NCBI GenBank assembly: GCA_017311315.1
Contig: CM029626.1
Span: forward strand, 12,244,106-12,308,105
From: Dendrocalamus latiflorus
Taxonomy: Eukaryota; Streptophyta; Magnoliopsida; Poales; Poaceae
Length of the DNA: 64,000 nt
Reading direction: 5' to 3'
Both the position numbers and the translations under genes were made by a program. Positions 53,571 through 64,000 of the stretch are shown in pieces. Within the stretch, counting starts at the first letter, position 1. Each line of letters begins with the position of its first letter. The notes below the pieces were generated by a model. The model was not told the origin of the DNA, ran no database searches, and worked only from the letters and a program-made list of their open reading frames with translations.

Positions 53571-54935
53571 TGTAACAGTCCAGGTTTTTATAAAAAAATA
53601 ATAATAGTAAAAATAATTTAAAATAAAAATAAGTGTTTTGGTTGCCTAAAGTTTATTTTTGATTTGCCCTGATTTTCTGCTTTTAGAAAACGCCGGATTT
53701 GAAAAGTAATTTAGATAAAAAACATAAAAATATTATTAATGATATTTTGATTTTCTATAAAAATCCTACTGGATAGTACATAAAAATACTGGAAATTTGA
53801 AAATTCTACTGTGCTGTGGACTCGGTGTATGGAATAGGATGGTCTACGGTGGACTCGGCTCATGGAATAGTGCATGTGTAATCGGGCTTTGCTGACATGG
53901 TGGCTGACTGGGCATCTAGGGCTGAGATGGCATGCTTGCGTGGTAGCTGAGGTGGACGGCTAACATGGTTCGACTCATGGGTGCATGGAACAGGGGACCT
54001 GCCGTGCAGGACTCACCTGGTCAGCGAGATGGTGCTTCGTGAACTCATTCCACTAGAAGACCAGGAGGCACGGCTGGCAGATTTTACCGGCGGGGACGAG
54101 CCACGGTGGTGTAGAAACTCACCGACAGGTGGCAAACGTTGGCAGAGCATGGCTAAGGAAGACGATGAAGCGACTGTCGATGATGAAGATGATGACGCTT
54201 CGCTTGGGAGCGGCGATGAGGATGACTGCTCTCGGATGCGGCTGCGTGACACTTTCAGCAAGGGCGCTCGGTGAGGCGACTACAGGGTGCGAAGAATGAG
54301 AGGAGCGGTGGCTATATATGGTGCAAAAGTCGAGAGTCCACGGATGGCAAGAAACGGCTGTGGCTCGGTCACGAACGTCAAGTCCGAGGCGGAGACGCAC
54401 GGACACCGAGATGAACTCGTCTCCCACATGGTGACGATCAAACAAAAATGAAGCACAGTGCTTTGGGCTCTAGATGCATGACACATGGCACAACGGCTGG
54501 CCGAGGATGAGACGGATGGGGACCGTCAGATTGGCCAGTGTGGGCGGCTTGGATTGGCTGCACATGATAGGTGTGGGGCAGGCCAGATCGGACTGGGTCG
54601 AGGAGGGAAAAGATGGCCTAGGCTCTAGTGTTTTGGCCTAAGAGGCTTAAAGGAAATTTAAGGGTTTTTCTATTTTACAAATTCAACTAAATTCATTTGA
54701 GCTCTAGAAAATAGCAAATGAATCCCAAAAAATCCTAGAAATTTCTAGAAAAATTCTTGAAGCACAAGGAACTCAAATAAAATACTTTCAGCAAATGACA
54801 AAGTTTTATTTAGTCATATTAAATCCTTTTTAATTAATAAAAAAATTCCATCTAAGCTTGAATTAACTCCAAAAAATTCAAATAATGAATTTTATTTTGA
54901 AAGTTTGAAAAAACTCTAAAAATTAGGATGTTACA
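53571..54935 (-). repeat. second LTR-like block, opposite strand
   Basis: On the minus strand it begins TGTAACATCCTAATTTTTAG and ends CCTGGACTGTTACA, giving TGTAACA/TGTTACA terminal inversion. A TATATAG box lies near 54,312-54,320 on that strand. No primer-binding site follows and the flanks (CAAGT, CCCCC) do not match. It may be a solo LTR with eroded or recombined flanks. Confidence 0.4.
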
Positions 54936-55194
54936 CCCCCGTCCCTTGTGGGGACCCAAACCTTGTGGGGATCCCCATGGGGGTTGGAAAATAGTTTATT
55001 TGTATATTTTTTAAATATTATATGGCTACATTTATTAATTTAAAAGTATTTAGGTATACTTTTTCTTTAAATTATTGCTTCAAAACATAATTAATAATAT
55101 ATATACACGCATTTAGTCCAAACATATAAAAATAAAATTTTCACATTCAAAACTATAATATATAAATAAAAAATATATTTTAGCATCTTAGCGG
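54936..55194. other. intergenic
   Basis: A G/C-run segment (CCCCGTCCCTTGTGGGGACC) is followed by AT-rich sequence. No gene. Confidence 0.3.
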
Positions 55195-56130
55195 ATTCCA
55201 TCATGACTAACAGGATTTGGGAAATCACTGATTGTCCTAGTGGATGCAAACCTATGGAATGTAAATGGGCCTTCAAAAAGAAAATGAGGCTTGATGGTAC
55301 TGTTGACAAGTACAAGGCAAAACTTGGGCTAAGGATTATATCCAAAAAGAAGAAAAAGATTACTTTAATACTTATTCTCCTGTTGCCAGATTGACCACCA
55401 TTATAGTGCTTACTGAATTAGCTACTTCCCATGGTCTAAACGTCCATCAAATAGATGTGACCAATGCCACCAATTCTTATGTACTGCGATAATCAAATAG
55501 TGCTAGCAAAAGTTACGAGTACTAAGGATAACATGAAGTTTTCTAGACATGTGAAGCATAAGCTTTAAATCTATCAGAAAATTGACAAACTCCATAGTGA
55601 TTGTTGTGAATTATGTATGTACTGAGAAAAATCTAGCTAACCCGTTTACAAAGGGGCTAGCACAGAAAATTATTTTCGTTGCGTCTATGGACATGAGAAT
55701 GGGGACTATTTGAGTTACATCACAATGGTAACCTATACCTCTTGATCGGAGATCTTGTGACTTAGGTAATAGGAAAAATAAGTTGTTGTTATAATAAGAG
55801 AGTACATATTAACTGTACATGTGCCCTAATTGATAAAATAATCTTGAATGTATGATAGGCAGGCATATAACCTTAATCTGTTCTAGTGTCCAATGAGAAG
55901 AAAATGTATTAGCCTACAGGATACCTAAAATGAATATACCTACTTGAGCCTAACCGTGAGGTCACAGTTCATGAAAACAAGGTATTCTCTAGAAAGCTTA
56001 TGAGCAGATAAGGGAGTATAACTATATAATGCTCCATTTAGGAGTGGTTCTTTGGCAACCTAGTGTCAGTTGGGATTTTAAGTGAAGTCTACTAATGAAA
56101 AGCTATGAATTCAAGGCATAGTCTATTTAT
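55195..56130 (+). pseudogene. Ty1/copia pol remnant with internal deletion
   Basis: The first block (55,203-55,480) matches the start of copia reverse transcriptase: GCKPMECKWAFKKK, then YSPVARLTTI in another frame, then HQIDVT in place of the conserved MDV. It jumps near 55,485 to the C-terminal RNase H (SRHVKHKL, then NLANPFTKGLA). Stops and frameshifts occur throughout. The sequence up to about 56,130 resembles the region downstream of copia pol. The core of RT is missing. Confidence 0.6.
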
Positions 56131-56150
56131 CAGCTGTGAGAGGATGAATC

Positions 56151-56378
56151 TTGTTATTCTATATGCAAGTTCAACCCAACCCATACGGGATTTACACTAA
56201 AAAAGCGGTATATGCAAGTGGAGCTAATAAAGCCACACAACCTCGTAGGAACACAAGAGTGAGAGAACTTCATGAGGATGATTTCGAATCTGGAAGCGAA
56301 GAGGTGAACAAGGAACTTGAGGATGTTATGTTTGAATTCGATAAAGATGAAGTGATTCCAACAAAGGATTATGGTTAA
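56151..56378 (+). pseudogene. possible hAT transposase C-terminal tail
   Basis: An open frame of 75 codons contains RRNTRVRELHEDDFESGSEE followed by more acidic residues. This is the style of the acidic tail after the dimerisation domain of grass hAT transposases. No upstream transposase is present. Around 56,825-56,890 the 'GCGGCCTAGACGCTAGACCC' sequence resembles hAT subterminal sequence and may be the same element's end. Confidence 0.35.
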
Positions 56379-57779
56379 GAGGACGAAGATTGATTAATTT
56401 ATTTATGCATGCTATCGTGTTAAAGTTTCTTTAAAAATTATTTTGCTATGTGTAATTAAGAACTTTTCATGTGATATGTTGTGAACTATGTCTACGTGTG
56501 GTTGTGAACTTATTTGATACTTTTATCTGATCTATTTGACCATGTTTTATTGTCTTGCAATCATTTCTTATTTCTTTCATTCTTTCATGCTTATATAGAA
56601 GTCTAAAAAGCAATAGTTATATAACTTTACCCACATACCAAGAGTCTCATGTATTGCTTAATTTTTAATGTGCAGGTTTACATAAAACATTTACATCAAG
56701 TGATGAAATGTCCGTCATCATCTATCAAATTCATAACATTACAAGCTATTCCGGGTAACTATTGTTCCTTCAAACATCATATATGTCTTGACATCGTCTG
56801 TAGCACACCATGCTAAAGTCAACCGCCTGGTCTCCACTAGGCGGCCTAGACGCTAGACCCCCTTCTTACCATCTGCCTAGCGTCTACTTGAATATTGGAC
56901 TACATTTCCTTAAGTGCTGAATATGTTATAGTTAAGTAACTGAACTCCAATTGTAGAAAAAAAATTAGAGCAGAGGAACGAGTTCAGGTCTGCATAAAAA
57001 CTTAGGTTGCAACTCGAATGGAGTCTTCTGTCAATAGTCATTAGTCTCAGTGCAAACTTTTCAGTCATTTGAGCTTGGAAACAACTGCTTTAAGGTAATA
57101 TAAACAGATCGATACCTCGTATGATCGTTTGCAGGGAAAAAATCACTCATAAAGTCGCTCGCATAATCACCGAAGGCAGGACATTACTTAAAAGACTTTA
57201 AGATATGAATAACAAGAAAATAGAATGCCTTGATATATCAAGTGATTTGGTAACCAAAAGTGACTACATAGATTAACAACAATTCTGATAACCAGACAAA
57301 GAACAGCGACTAGCGAAACTAGATTATCATTCTCTTGCAACTGAATAATACAAACTGGCAAGGAGAAATCTCCTTGCAATCTAAACTTATACAATCAGAG
57401 AAGCAAATACATGAAATGTACACCACTACATCCAAAAGCAAACCCAAACCAAAGTAAAATTACATCAATTTTGTCCACTGAAATTGTTCATAATGCATGG
57501 CTCCAACTTTGTGGCTTGAGTGGATAAGCATCCGCGAAATAACAGCGGCATGATCAACATACAAAATTCCAATATTGGCAACACATGAGGATATTCGTAT
57601 TGCCCCCAGAAATTACCATCAACAGGACAACCATGACAAATGAAATTGGTCATCCTCTTAAGTGACCAAATATCAATCAGTCGGCTAAGGTGTACAGAAG
57701 AATACCTCGCAAATCCCAATGGAAAAGTAACTGCACATGACAATCTAATTCCTATTTCTTCCACATTAGGAACACATCT
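56379..57779. other. intergenic and GCP3 3' flank
   Basis: The part next to 57,779 should hold the 3' UTR of the minus-strand GCP3 gene. Small frames here, including one of 99 codons at 57,465-57,764, are not conserved in my recognition and probably lie in the UTR. Confidence 0.4.
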
Positions 57780-60387
57780 TCATTTGTTAGAGGAAACACG
57801 ACTGTAATATTCAGTGAAGTCTAAACGGAAGAGAAGGAACTTCAAATCAACATGCTGCTGCATGGGCAACTGAGAAATGAATGCATCAAGAGAAGCCGTA
57901 TAATCTTTAGCGATGCTATCCAAATCTTCACCCATTTTCCGGAAAAGCTCCCCAGCTAGTTGGATCATGGCTTTTCTGCCACCATCCAACCACAAACCTG
58001 CTTCCTTAGATTTTGATTTTGAATTACCCTTTCCCCTGCAGTAAAAAAAGAAACTTGAAGTAAGTAAAACAGTAGATACGAAATAAGGTTTTGAGGGGAA
58101 GATGGCATAAACTAATTTTGCAACAATCTAACCTTAGTTGCAATTCATATATCCGTTCAAACCACCTATCAGCATGACTTCGGAACTGTAATATAATGTC
58201 AAACAACGCAAAAAGATTTCTCAGAATTCCTTGGGATTGCTCACCAAGGAGGGACTTCTCCACAATCGAGCTGAGATACTTATTGTGTGCCATGACAAGA
58301 TCATCTAAATCCTTCGCAGCATCCATTTCTTCCGAGAAACGAGCCCACGAAACCTCTAGGACCTCAAACATAATGTAGTACTGGAAGTTGGTCACAAAAT
58401 GGTTCATTTCGTTGAATAGAACTTGGCATTTACGAAGAACTGAAACAAACTGAGTCCTGATGCTAGTTCCTTCCTTGTAAAATGGAGAAGAAACAATGCA
58501 ATTAGGCTTCATTGTCTTCCAGACTCCAGTCAGGGAGTGATCAACACGCTTAAGCTTCCACAGGAAATTGAAAATCTTGAGGTACATCTTCATGACTGAA
58601 GCCATGAACACCGTATCCAGAGGGACCCTAGCATCATACTCCAACGAAAAAACGTCCCAACCACGATCACCATCTCCATGATCCATCATCTTTACCCTTA
58701 TCCTGTCCAAGATGTCACGGTCATCATACTGTGCATTAGATGCTCGGATTGCAGTCTCAAGCAAGCCAGCCAAATGGAAGGAGCTAATCCGATTTGCTGG
58801 TTCTGACAACTCAGGGCCCACAACATCCATCAGATACTGAACAAAATCACCCTGCCCAAGAAGCAAATACCTCTTGATTGCGAGACAATGGTCTTTAAAT
58901 CGATATCGCTTATGGATCACATCCATCAAATGCCGATCAATCCTCTTGGCTGCCTCAACCACCAATGCCTCCAAAGCATCAATCTGCCCATAACCAAGAC
59001 CACCCCGACTGGTTGTGGTGCCAACATAAGCTGCAGCCTCGGCAGCAGCATCTGCCCAACCATTATCATCACAACAAACTCTAAGAAAGTTGATTGACTT
59101 CCCAGTTCTAAGAATCCTTTGAGCCAGAACCGGAGAAATGAAAGCTGGAAGCATATCAGACTGAATAAGGTAGCCCTCCCGCCACAAAGATTCAGCCTTG
59201 ACTGGCTGCCCAACAATGAAGAACTCTGCAAATACATCCTCCAATTCCCCTTCTAACACCCAGCTCCGGACCATTTCGAACAGTGGTGAGCACACGCGCC
59301 GCAGCAAGCGGCCCATAAAATCCTGAACCATGGGATCCCCATGCTGTGCATGCCCATGGATCGCACCAGCCATTGCACCACCCCTCAAGCCCCGGCACCC
59401 ATCCACCAAGACCGCCATTAGGCGCATTCTCACTGCGGGCTCAGCAAGCCACACAGCAAGACGCCGCAGTGAGAGGTAATTACCTGACACACCCGAATCA
59501 GATCCAGGTGTTGGAATCGGATTTAGTGAGTATGACTCGAGAACAGCGAGGAGCTTATAGTAATCAGAGAGCTCCTCCTGTAGAGCCGAGCAGAAGGCCT
59601 GAGTAACAGTGCCGACCTCAGTGGCAGCATCAGAGGGCGAGCGGCTCGTATTGTCCGAAATGAAGCCTCGCACCTTGCGGAACAGCCACCCGAGCTCGCA
59701 CAGCTTGCGTACCAGGGTGCGCGTGGAGCGCGGCACGCGGACGCCGTCGGGGAGGTCGTACGCGTCGCTGGCCTTGTCGAACCGCACGTACCGGCCGTCG
59801 ATGCCCTGGCAGGCGTACAGCACGTCGCGCACGAGCGCGGCCTCCGACACCTCCGCCTCGTCGAGCACCAGTTCGGCGTACTCCCGCAGCGCGATCTCGC
59901 GGATGTTATCTGGATCCTTCGATACCAGCACCACGCCGCCGGGCGGGGCCCCGGCCGCCCGCGAAGCCGGCTTCCCCCCGGTCGTCGCCAGGGCCCGCGG
60001 CGGCGCGGCCGTGGGTAGGTTGCGGAGGCAGGAAGCCGCGGCGTCGGCGCAGCCGTGGGAGGAGAGCGAGTCGAGCAAGTAGAGGAGGGGCCAGATGGAG
60101 GCGGGGCGGGACCGGGCGGAGAGCTTGGAGTGGAGATCCGCAAAGGCGAGTGCGTCGTCGGGGCGGCCGGAGGCGGCGAGGCGGCGCTTGATGGACTCCG
60201 CGAGAGCGTGCTCGTCGGGGAGGACGGCGGGGGCGAGGCGACTCGAGAGCAGCCGGTGCGCGAACCGCAGCGCGCCGCCCACATCGCGTCCTCCTCCTCC
60301 GGCGCCACCGCTACCGCCGGCGGATTCGGCGGAGAGGAGGCGGTGGACGAGCTCCCTGACGAGATCCTGGGTTTGGTGGTCGTCCAT
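57780..60387 (-). CDS. GCP3: gamma-tubulin complex component 3 (SPC98)
   Basis: Core subunit of the gamma-tubulin small/ring complex that nucleates microtubules at the nuclear envelope and cortex in plants. Two coding exons, 58,133-60,387 and 57,780-58,035, are joined by a 97-bp GT-AG intron (58,036-58,132). The total of 2,511 nt gives 836 aa, matching plant GCP3 (about 838). A low-complexity Gly run near residues 23-33 is followed by the conserved GCP N-terminal domain from about residue 180 (LVRDVLYACQGIDGRYVRF). The C-terminal gamma-tubulin-binding domain (about 510-810) contains DVFSLEYDARVPLDTVF and NFLWKLKRVDHSL. The protein ends DFTEYYSRVSSNK. The reading frame is intact. The first exon is GC-rich at its 5' end, as usual in grasses. 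Confidence 0.95.
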
Positions 60388-61450
60388 CGGGGAGAGGACG
60401 GTGGGAGCTAGGGTTCGAGCAACTGTACTGTGCGGGGGGTTGGGAATTTTGCGGCGGGGGGTGTTGTGTTTTTCTCGCTCTTCGCTTTCTTTCTGTTTTC
60501 TTTCGGTTTTGGGGAATTTCAGTATTTTGGGCGCGGCGAGGAATATTTTTGAAAAGGGGATGTGGCGGGTGTGTGGCTGCAGGTGGGGCGGGAGTTTGAA
60601 AGTGGGTCTGGTGGGTTTTTTTGACTGTGAATTATAACTTAAATTTTTTAATTTTAACTGTTTGTGAGACAGTACGCAGATGAAAATAATTGTATACAAT
60701 TTTAGCCAATAGAGCTGAACTCAATATATTTTTTACTATAATTTTTATGTTGACATCATATTAAAAAGCATACCGTTTAAAAGCTAGTTACTACAATATA
60801 AATCATAAGTAAAAAAAACTTAGCTGGTGTGGCCCACTGAAGGTGGCGTGAGTGGAAGAAGCCACACCACGTGGAGTTTCGTATTAGTTCTTTTAAGGTT
60901 TTTTGTCTTTTTTATTATTTGTGGTGGTATAGTTTTTAATTTTTTTAAAAAAAATTAATTACATTGATAAAACTACCAACGTCGATAAAACTATCAACTG
61001 TTACAGTACAAAATAAATCATAAACCAAAATTTTTTAGCTTAAATAAGCACCACCATTATTTCTTTTCAATCCTCTCAAAAATCTCTTGCATCCATTAAG
61101 CTTTCATGGAAAGCGGATCCTGTGTCACAGAAGGAAGGCGATTAAAAATTACCGTACAGATTAATTGCTATAGGAACCGATTTGAATTTTTCATTTTCAT
61201 TTTTTTAATAAGCATATCGATCTGATAGATCATATGACTCATGTCTAGCCAGAGGTGCTTCAATTTCCCGGCATTTTCAAGTGCGTGTTTGAAAGGCTTG
61301 TTCATTATGCATGAGCAGAAGAACATAAGAATGTGGAACACATAGGAATGGGAGATAAATGCAGTTAGTAAAACTCTTTTTTTAATGGTAACAAGAAAAG
61401 TCGTAGGAATGGTGTTTGAATAACCTAGGGAAAACACGATTTTTCAGGCT
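60388..61450. other. GCP3 5' leader and upstream region
   Basis: The 5' leader of GCP3 occupies the first part. Further out the sequence is AT-rich, with a string shared with 39,681 (CCGTTTAAAAGCTAGTTACT at about 60,774), likely part of another dispersed repeat. No gene. Confidence 0.4.
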
Positions 61451-61723
61451 GTGCTCGTTTCGGTTTCAGCTTCTGACTTCCGACTTATCTTTTACTATTC
61501 ATAAATTTCGTCTTTTTCTGAACTTTTGGCTTTTTGTTGAGCTTTTTTGCCGGTTCTTTTTTCCCGTATTTGTTTGTATTATTCGTAATGGGATAACATA
61601 TTTCTTATATTTTTTAATTTTTTAATTTAATTATGCTAAATAAGCCTCTGTCAGCTAGAGTGTTTTTTCAGCCAGCTACAATGCTTTTCAGCCATAAGCC
61701 ACTAAAAAAACCCAAATGAGCAC
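61451..61723 (-). mobile_element. MITE, four-copy family, copy 4
   Basis: A 273-bp copy in reverse orientation. Ends are GTGCTCGTTTCGGTTTCAGC and (other strand) GTGCTCATTTGGGTTTTT. Both ends share GTGCTC where the copy at 41,224 has GTGATC, so the two termini changed together. No target duplication found. Confidence 0.8.
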
Positions 61724-63080
61724 CACCTGGTGTAAACATTTAATCACGGTGATGATCTCTAGGAATAGGCTAAACGAGGGAGGCTCATCGAGATCGGCCG
61801 GCGATGGTAAGGTCGCCTAGCAGCCCACAGCGAGGACGTGATGCAAGAAGCAAGATCAACCAACGAGATGGCTACCAAGATGACAGTGGTTTCTATGAAA
61901 AAACAGGTGGCATACGAGTGGATATTGTTTATCTTGTATTTAACTCATATATTTTACATGGATTTGTAGTCAGATACAGTAGATTGGATACAAATACAAA
62001 TTCAAAATATTCGGGTTAACAGACATGTAACATATGTATGTCAAATTTGAGGGAGAAACGATTAAAATAGATAGATAACACGTGTATATAGGAAGAGATA
62101 TAAGTTGAACCATATATACCACGAACACGTCAACATGATCTAATGACAATTTGTACGTAATGCATGGTTCTTTTCATTGTCTAGCTTATGGCTTATGCTA
62201 CAGTAACCAGTTTTCAAACGAAGTGTCATTTCAATGCAGAATCTACTATTCATTATAGTAGACACTGTTTCGATTTCAGTTATACCAACTAAAATCGCAT
62301 GTAACTGTCTCTCTCAATACTTTCTCTCATAAATAACCAGAATTCAAAAGACATAAGCCAAAAGCTGCAACAAAAAAGAACGTACCCAATAGCTATGACT
62401 GTATGACATGACCACAAATGGACATAACATAAAATCCTGCACGAAGTAAGTTTTCATGGACTGGAATAAGAGAACAACATAACACCATGAATTTTGAAGG
62501 TGAGAAGGAACGGTAATCTTTCCAATTATTTCCATACACCATATACATAATTATTTTCAAAAATATCCATTAATCAGAAAGAGTAAAGAAAAATGGCAAG
62601 TAGGCTGGGCTGTCATGCTTGGGCGCGGACCAGCCAAAAATGCAGAACATATGGGGCTAGGCAAAGGCACGTTGGGTTCCCGAGGATAGAGCTTTGCTCG
62701 GTTGACAAATTTAGCCATGGTGCGGTGTTCGGGCCGAATTTTTTCTATTTAAGCCTTTTTTAAAAAAAATATTCACATTTAGACCCCTGGTGGTTTTAAT
62801 TCCGTTTTTGGACCCAGGGGGTCGGAGCCGTGGATCACGGTGCCGAGGTAACACGTCTCGGCGCCGTGATCCATGGCTCCGAGGCCCCAGGCCGGCACCA
62901 GCGTGGCGACCCACGTGGTGCCGACGTGGCAGAAGCTCGGCGCCGTGATCCACGGCTCCGAGCTCGCGCCGTGACTCGTGGCTCCGACCTCGGAGCCGTG
63001 GATCTTGGCGCCGAGCTAGCGGCATTTACCCAGTCGGCCGGGCCGAGCCATTTCGCGTCGCGTCTGCCCTCAGCCCCCGA
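61724..63080. other. intergenic, possible Mutator-like 5' region
   Basis: AT-rich until 62,700. From 62,815 to 63,010 a GC-rich segment repeats 'GGAGCCGTGGATCACGG' and 'TCGGCGCCGTGATCCA' in direct and inverted forms (at least five times), forming strong hairpins. This probably belongs to the 5' part of the Mutator-like element whose ORF starts at 63,732. Confidence 0.35.
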
Positions 63081-63084
63081 CTCC

Positions 63085-63370
63085 TACCGTGACCGCCTCC
63101 CCGCCGCCTCCCCAGCTCTCGCCGCCAGCGCCTCCCCGGCCCGGCCGCCTCCCCGCCGCCAGCGCCTCCCCGGCCCGGCCGCCTCCCCGGCCCACGCCGC
63201 CTCCCCGCCCGCCACCGCCTCCCCGGCCCCCGCCGCCTCCCCGGCCCGGCCGTCTCCCCGCCGCCTCCCCGCCCCGGCCGCCTCCCCGGGCCGGCAGCGC
63301 CTCCCCGGCCCACGCCGCCTCCCCGGCCGCCAGCGCCTCCCCGCCCGCCACCGCCTCCCCGGCCCCCGCA
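63085..63370 (+). repeat. GC-rich minisatellite (CCGCCTCCCCGGCC)
   Basis: About 20 tandem units of 12-15 bp built on 'GCCTCCCCGGCC' variants. They make long open frames in several phases on both strands (Pro/Ala/Arg or Gly/Arg rich). These frames reflect the repeat, not protein-coding selection. A splice-like 'AAG|GTGAAT' follows at about 63,380. Confidence 0.8.
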
Positions 63371-63731
63371 AGCCTTCAAGGTGAATCTCTAGCATGTCGT
63401 GAATTTTTTTCCACATATGTTACACACTGTCGCTTAATGTTCACTCCATATCTATGGTACGTACGAGAAGGCATAATGATTTTAGACTTTTGGTGTGATT
63501 AATACAATATCTAGATAAATATTAGTGGTTCTGTTTGACTCCAAAAAAAGACAATGTAGGCTGCATATTATAACTGAAAATCTCATGTGACTATATCTGG
63601 ATCCTATTAGATATATAGATGTTTGAATGGGAAAGGGTTCATTTAGATATTTTATTGCTTAAACAAGTATGCATGTGATTTATCCAAAATTTCGCTTAAA
63701 GGTATTAAGTTTGGTTTTGTGTATGAACTAG
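63371..63731. other. AT-rich stretch before the MULE ORF
   Basis: Intron- or leader-like AT-rich DNA between the GC-rich repeat and the ORF at 63,732. Nothing else seen. Confidence 0.35.
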
Positions 63732-64000
63732 ATGGACAACCTAGTGACCTTATATCATGGAGGCAGTGTGACAAGTGATAATTATGGAAATGTTCAATTT
63801 GTTGAAATGCAAAGGGTGCCTCTGATATTCGGTGATCGGCCGTCGTTTAGTGAGTTGGTTGCTAGGGCTCGGGAGAAGCTACATTGTCATGCAAACGAGG
63901 AGAGCATCACAGTTGAGGGGTTACTTCACTTCGGTTCGAAAGACACAATTCTCAGGCGGTTGATCTTAATTGGTTCAGAGGATGAGTGGGACAAATATGT
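63732..64000 (+). CDS. Mutator-like transposase N-terminal part (cut by window)
   Basis: A frame open from ATG 63,732-63,734 to the window end (89 full codons). It has YHGGSV, then YGNVQFVEM, DRPSFSELVARAREKL, VEGLLHFGS and, at the end, GSEDEWDKYV. This layout, a PB1-like fold of about 90 residues, is the usual N-terminus of grass MuDR/MULE transposases, before the DDE and SWIM zinc domains. Those would lie beyond the window. There is no stop or frameshift in the visible part, so the copy may be recent. Family recognition is from memory. Confidence 0.6.
   Translation, partial: MDNLVTLYHGGSVTSDNYGNVQFVEMQRVPLIFGDRPSFSELVARAREKLHCHANEESITVEGLLHFGSKDTILRRLILIGSEDEWDKY

Noticed and set aside
48824..54935. 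Reading the whole stretch as one LTR with TGTAACATCC/GGATGTTACA ends
   Set aside because: The inverted ends match over 10 bp, but flanks do not form a duplication. The inner TGTCC pair and the opposite TATA orientations fit two separate blocks better. Kept as an alternative.
57465..57764. 99-codon minus frame downstream of GCP3
   Set aside because: Follows the GCP3 stop and most likely lies in its 3' UTR. No family resemblance.
63026..63502. Long Pro/Ala/Arg and Gly/Arg frames
   Set aside because: Consequence of a GC-rich 12-15-bp tandem repeat. Open in several phases on both strands.

Overview
This window is nuclear DNA of a flowering plant, almost certainly a grass and possibly panicoid. 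The evidence is spliced plant housekeeping genes, long GC-rich 5' exons, dense hAT/Harbinger/Mutator-type MITEs and Tekay-type Ty3/gypsy LTR retrotransposons. I see no rRNA or tRNA genes and no CRISPR, and nothing bacterial.

Layout. 1-9.7 kb is repeat-rich intergenic DNA with a decayed gypsy-type transposon ORF (about 4.79-6.1 kb) and minisatellites. 10.39-14.32 kb (minus) is an intact five-exon 10-formyltetrahydrofolate synthetase gene (639 aa). Three hAT-type elements have hit it, each with a perfect 8-bp target duplication: one across the stop codon, one in intron 2, and one whose duplication overlaps the start codon. A foldback MITE with 106-bp arms lies upstream. 15.3-17.6 kb looks like old LTR-type sequence.

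18,096-33,617 is a very young tandem array, LTR-internal-LTR-internal-LTR, flanked by one 5-bp duplication (AAGAT). Each internal region carries one 927-codon ORF that joins Gag directly to integrase plus chromodomain. Protease, reverse transcriptase and RNase H are missing, so this is a non-autonomous element with an unusual composition. This pair of facts is the most novel thing in the window.

34-46 kb holds a broken Myb/NAM-like gene of the Harbinger-associated type, several MITEs, a small 84-aa membrane-protein gene, and an intronless gene for a proline-rich protein with three RING-H2 domains that grew by internal duplication. 46.9-48.4 kb is a hAT element with gene-like contents (8-bp duplication). 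48.8-53.4 kb is a probable solo LTR and 53.6-54.9 kb a second LTR-like block. 55.2-56.9 kb holds a deleted copia remnant and a hAT transposase tail.

57.8-60.4 kb (minus) is an intact two-exon gene for gamma-tubulin complex component 3 (836 aa). The right edge contains a GC-rich minisatellite and the 5' part of a Mutator-like transposase gene cut by the window end.

The host genes (folate C1 metabolism, microtubule nucleation, ubiquitin ligase-like, small membrane protein) have no obvious functional link to one another. The shared story is repeated transposon insertion around intact genes.
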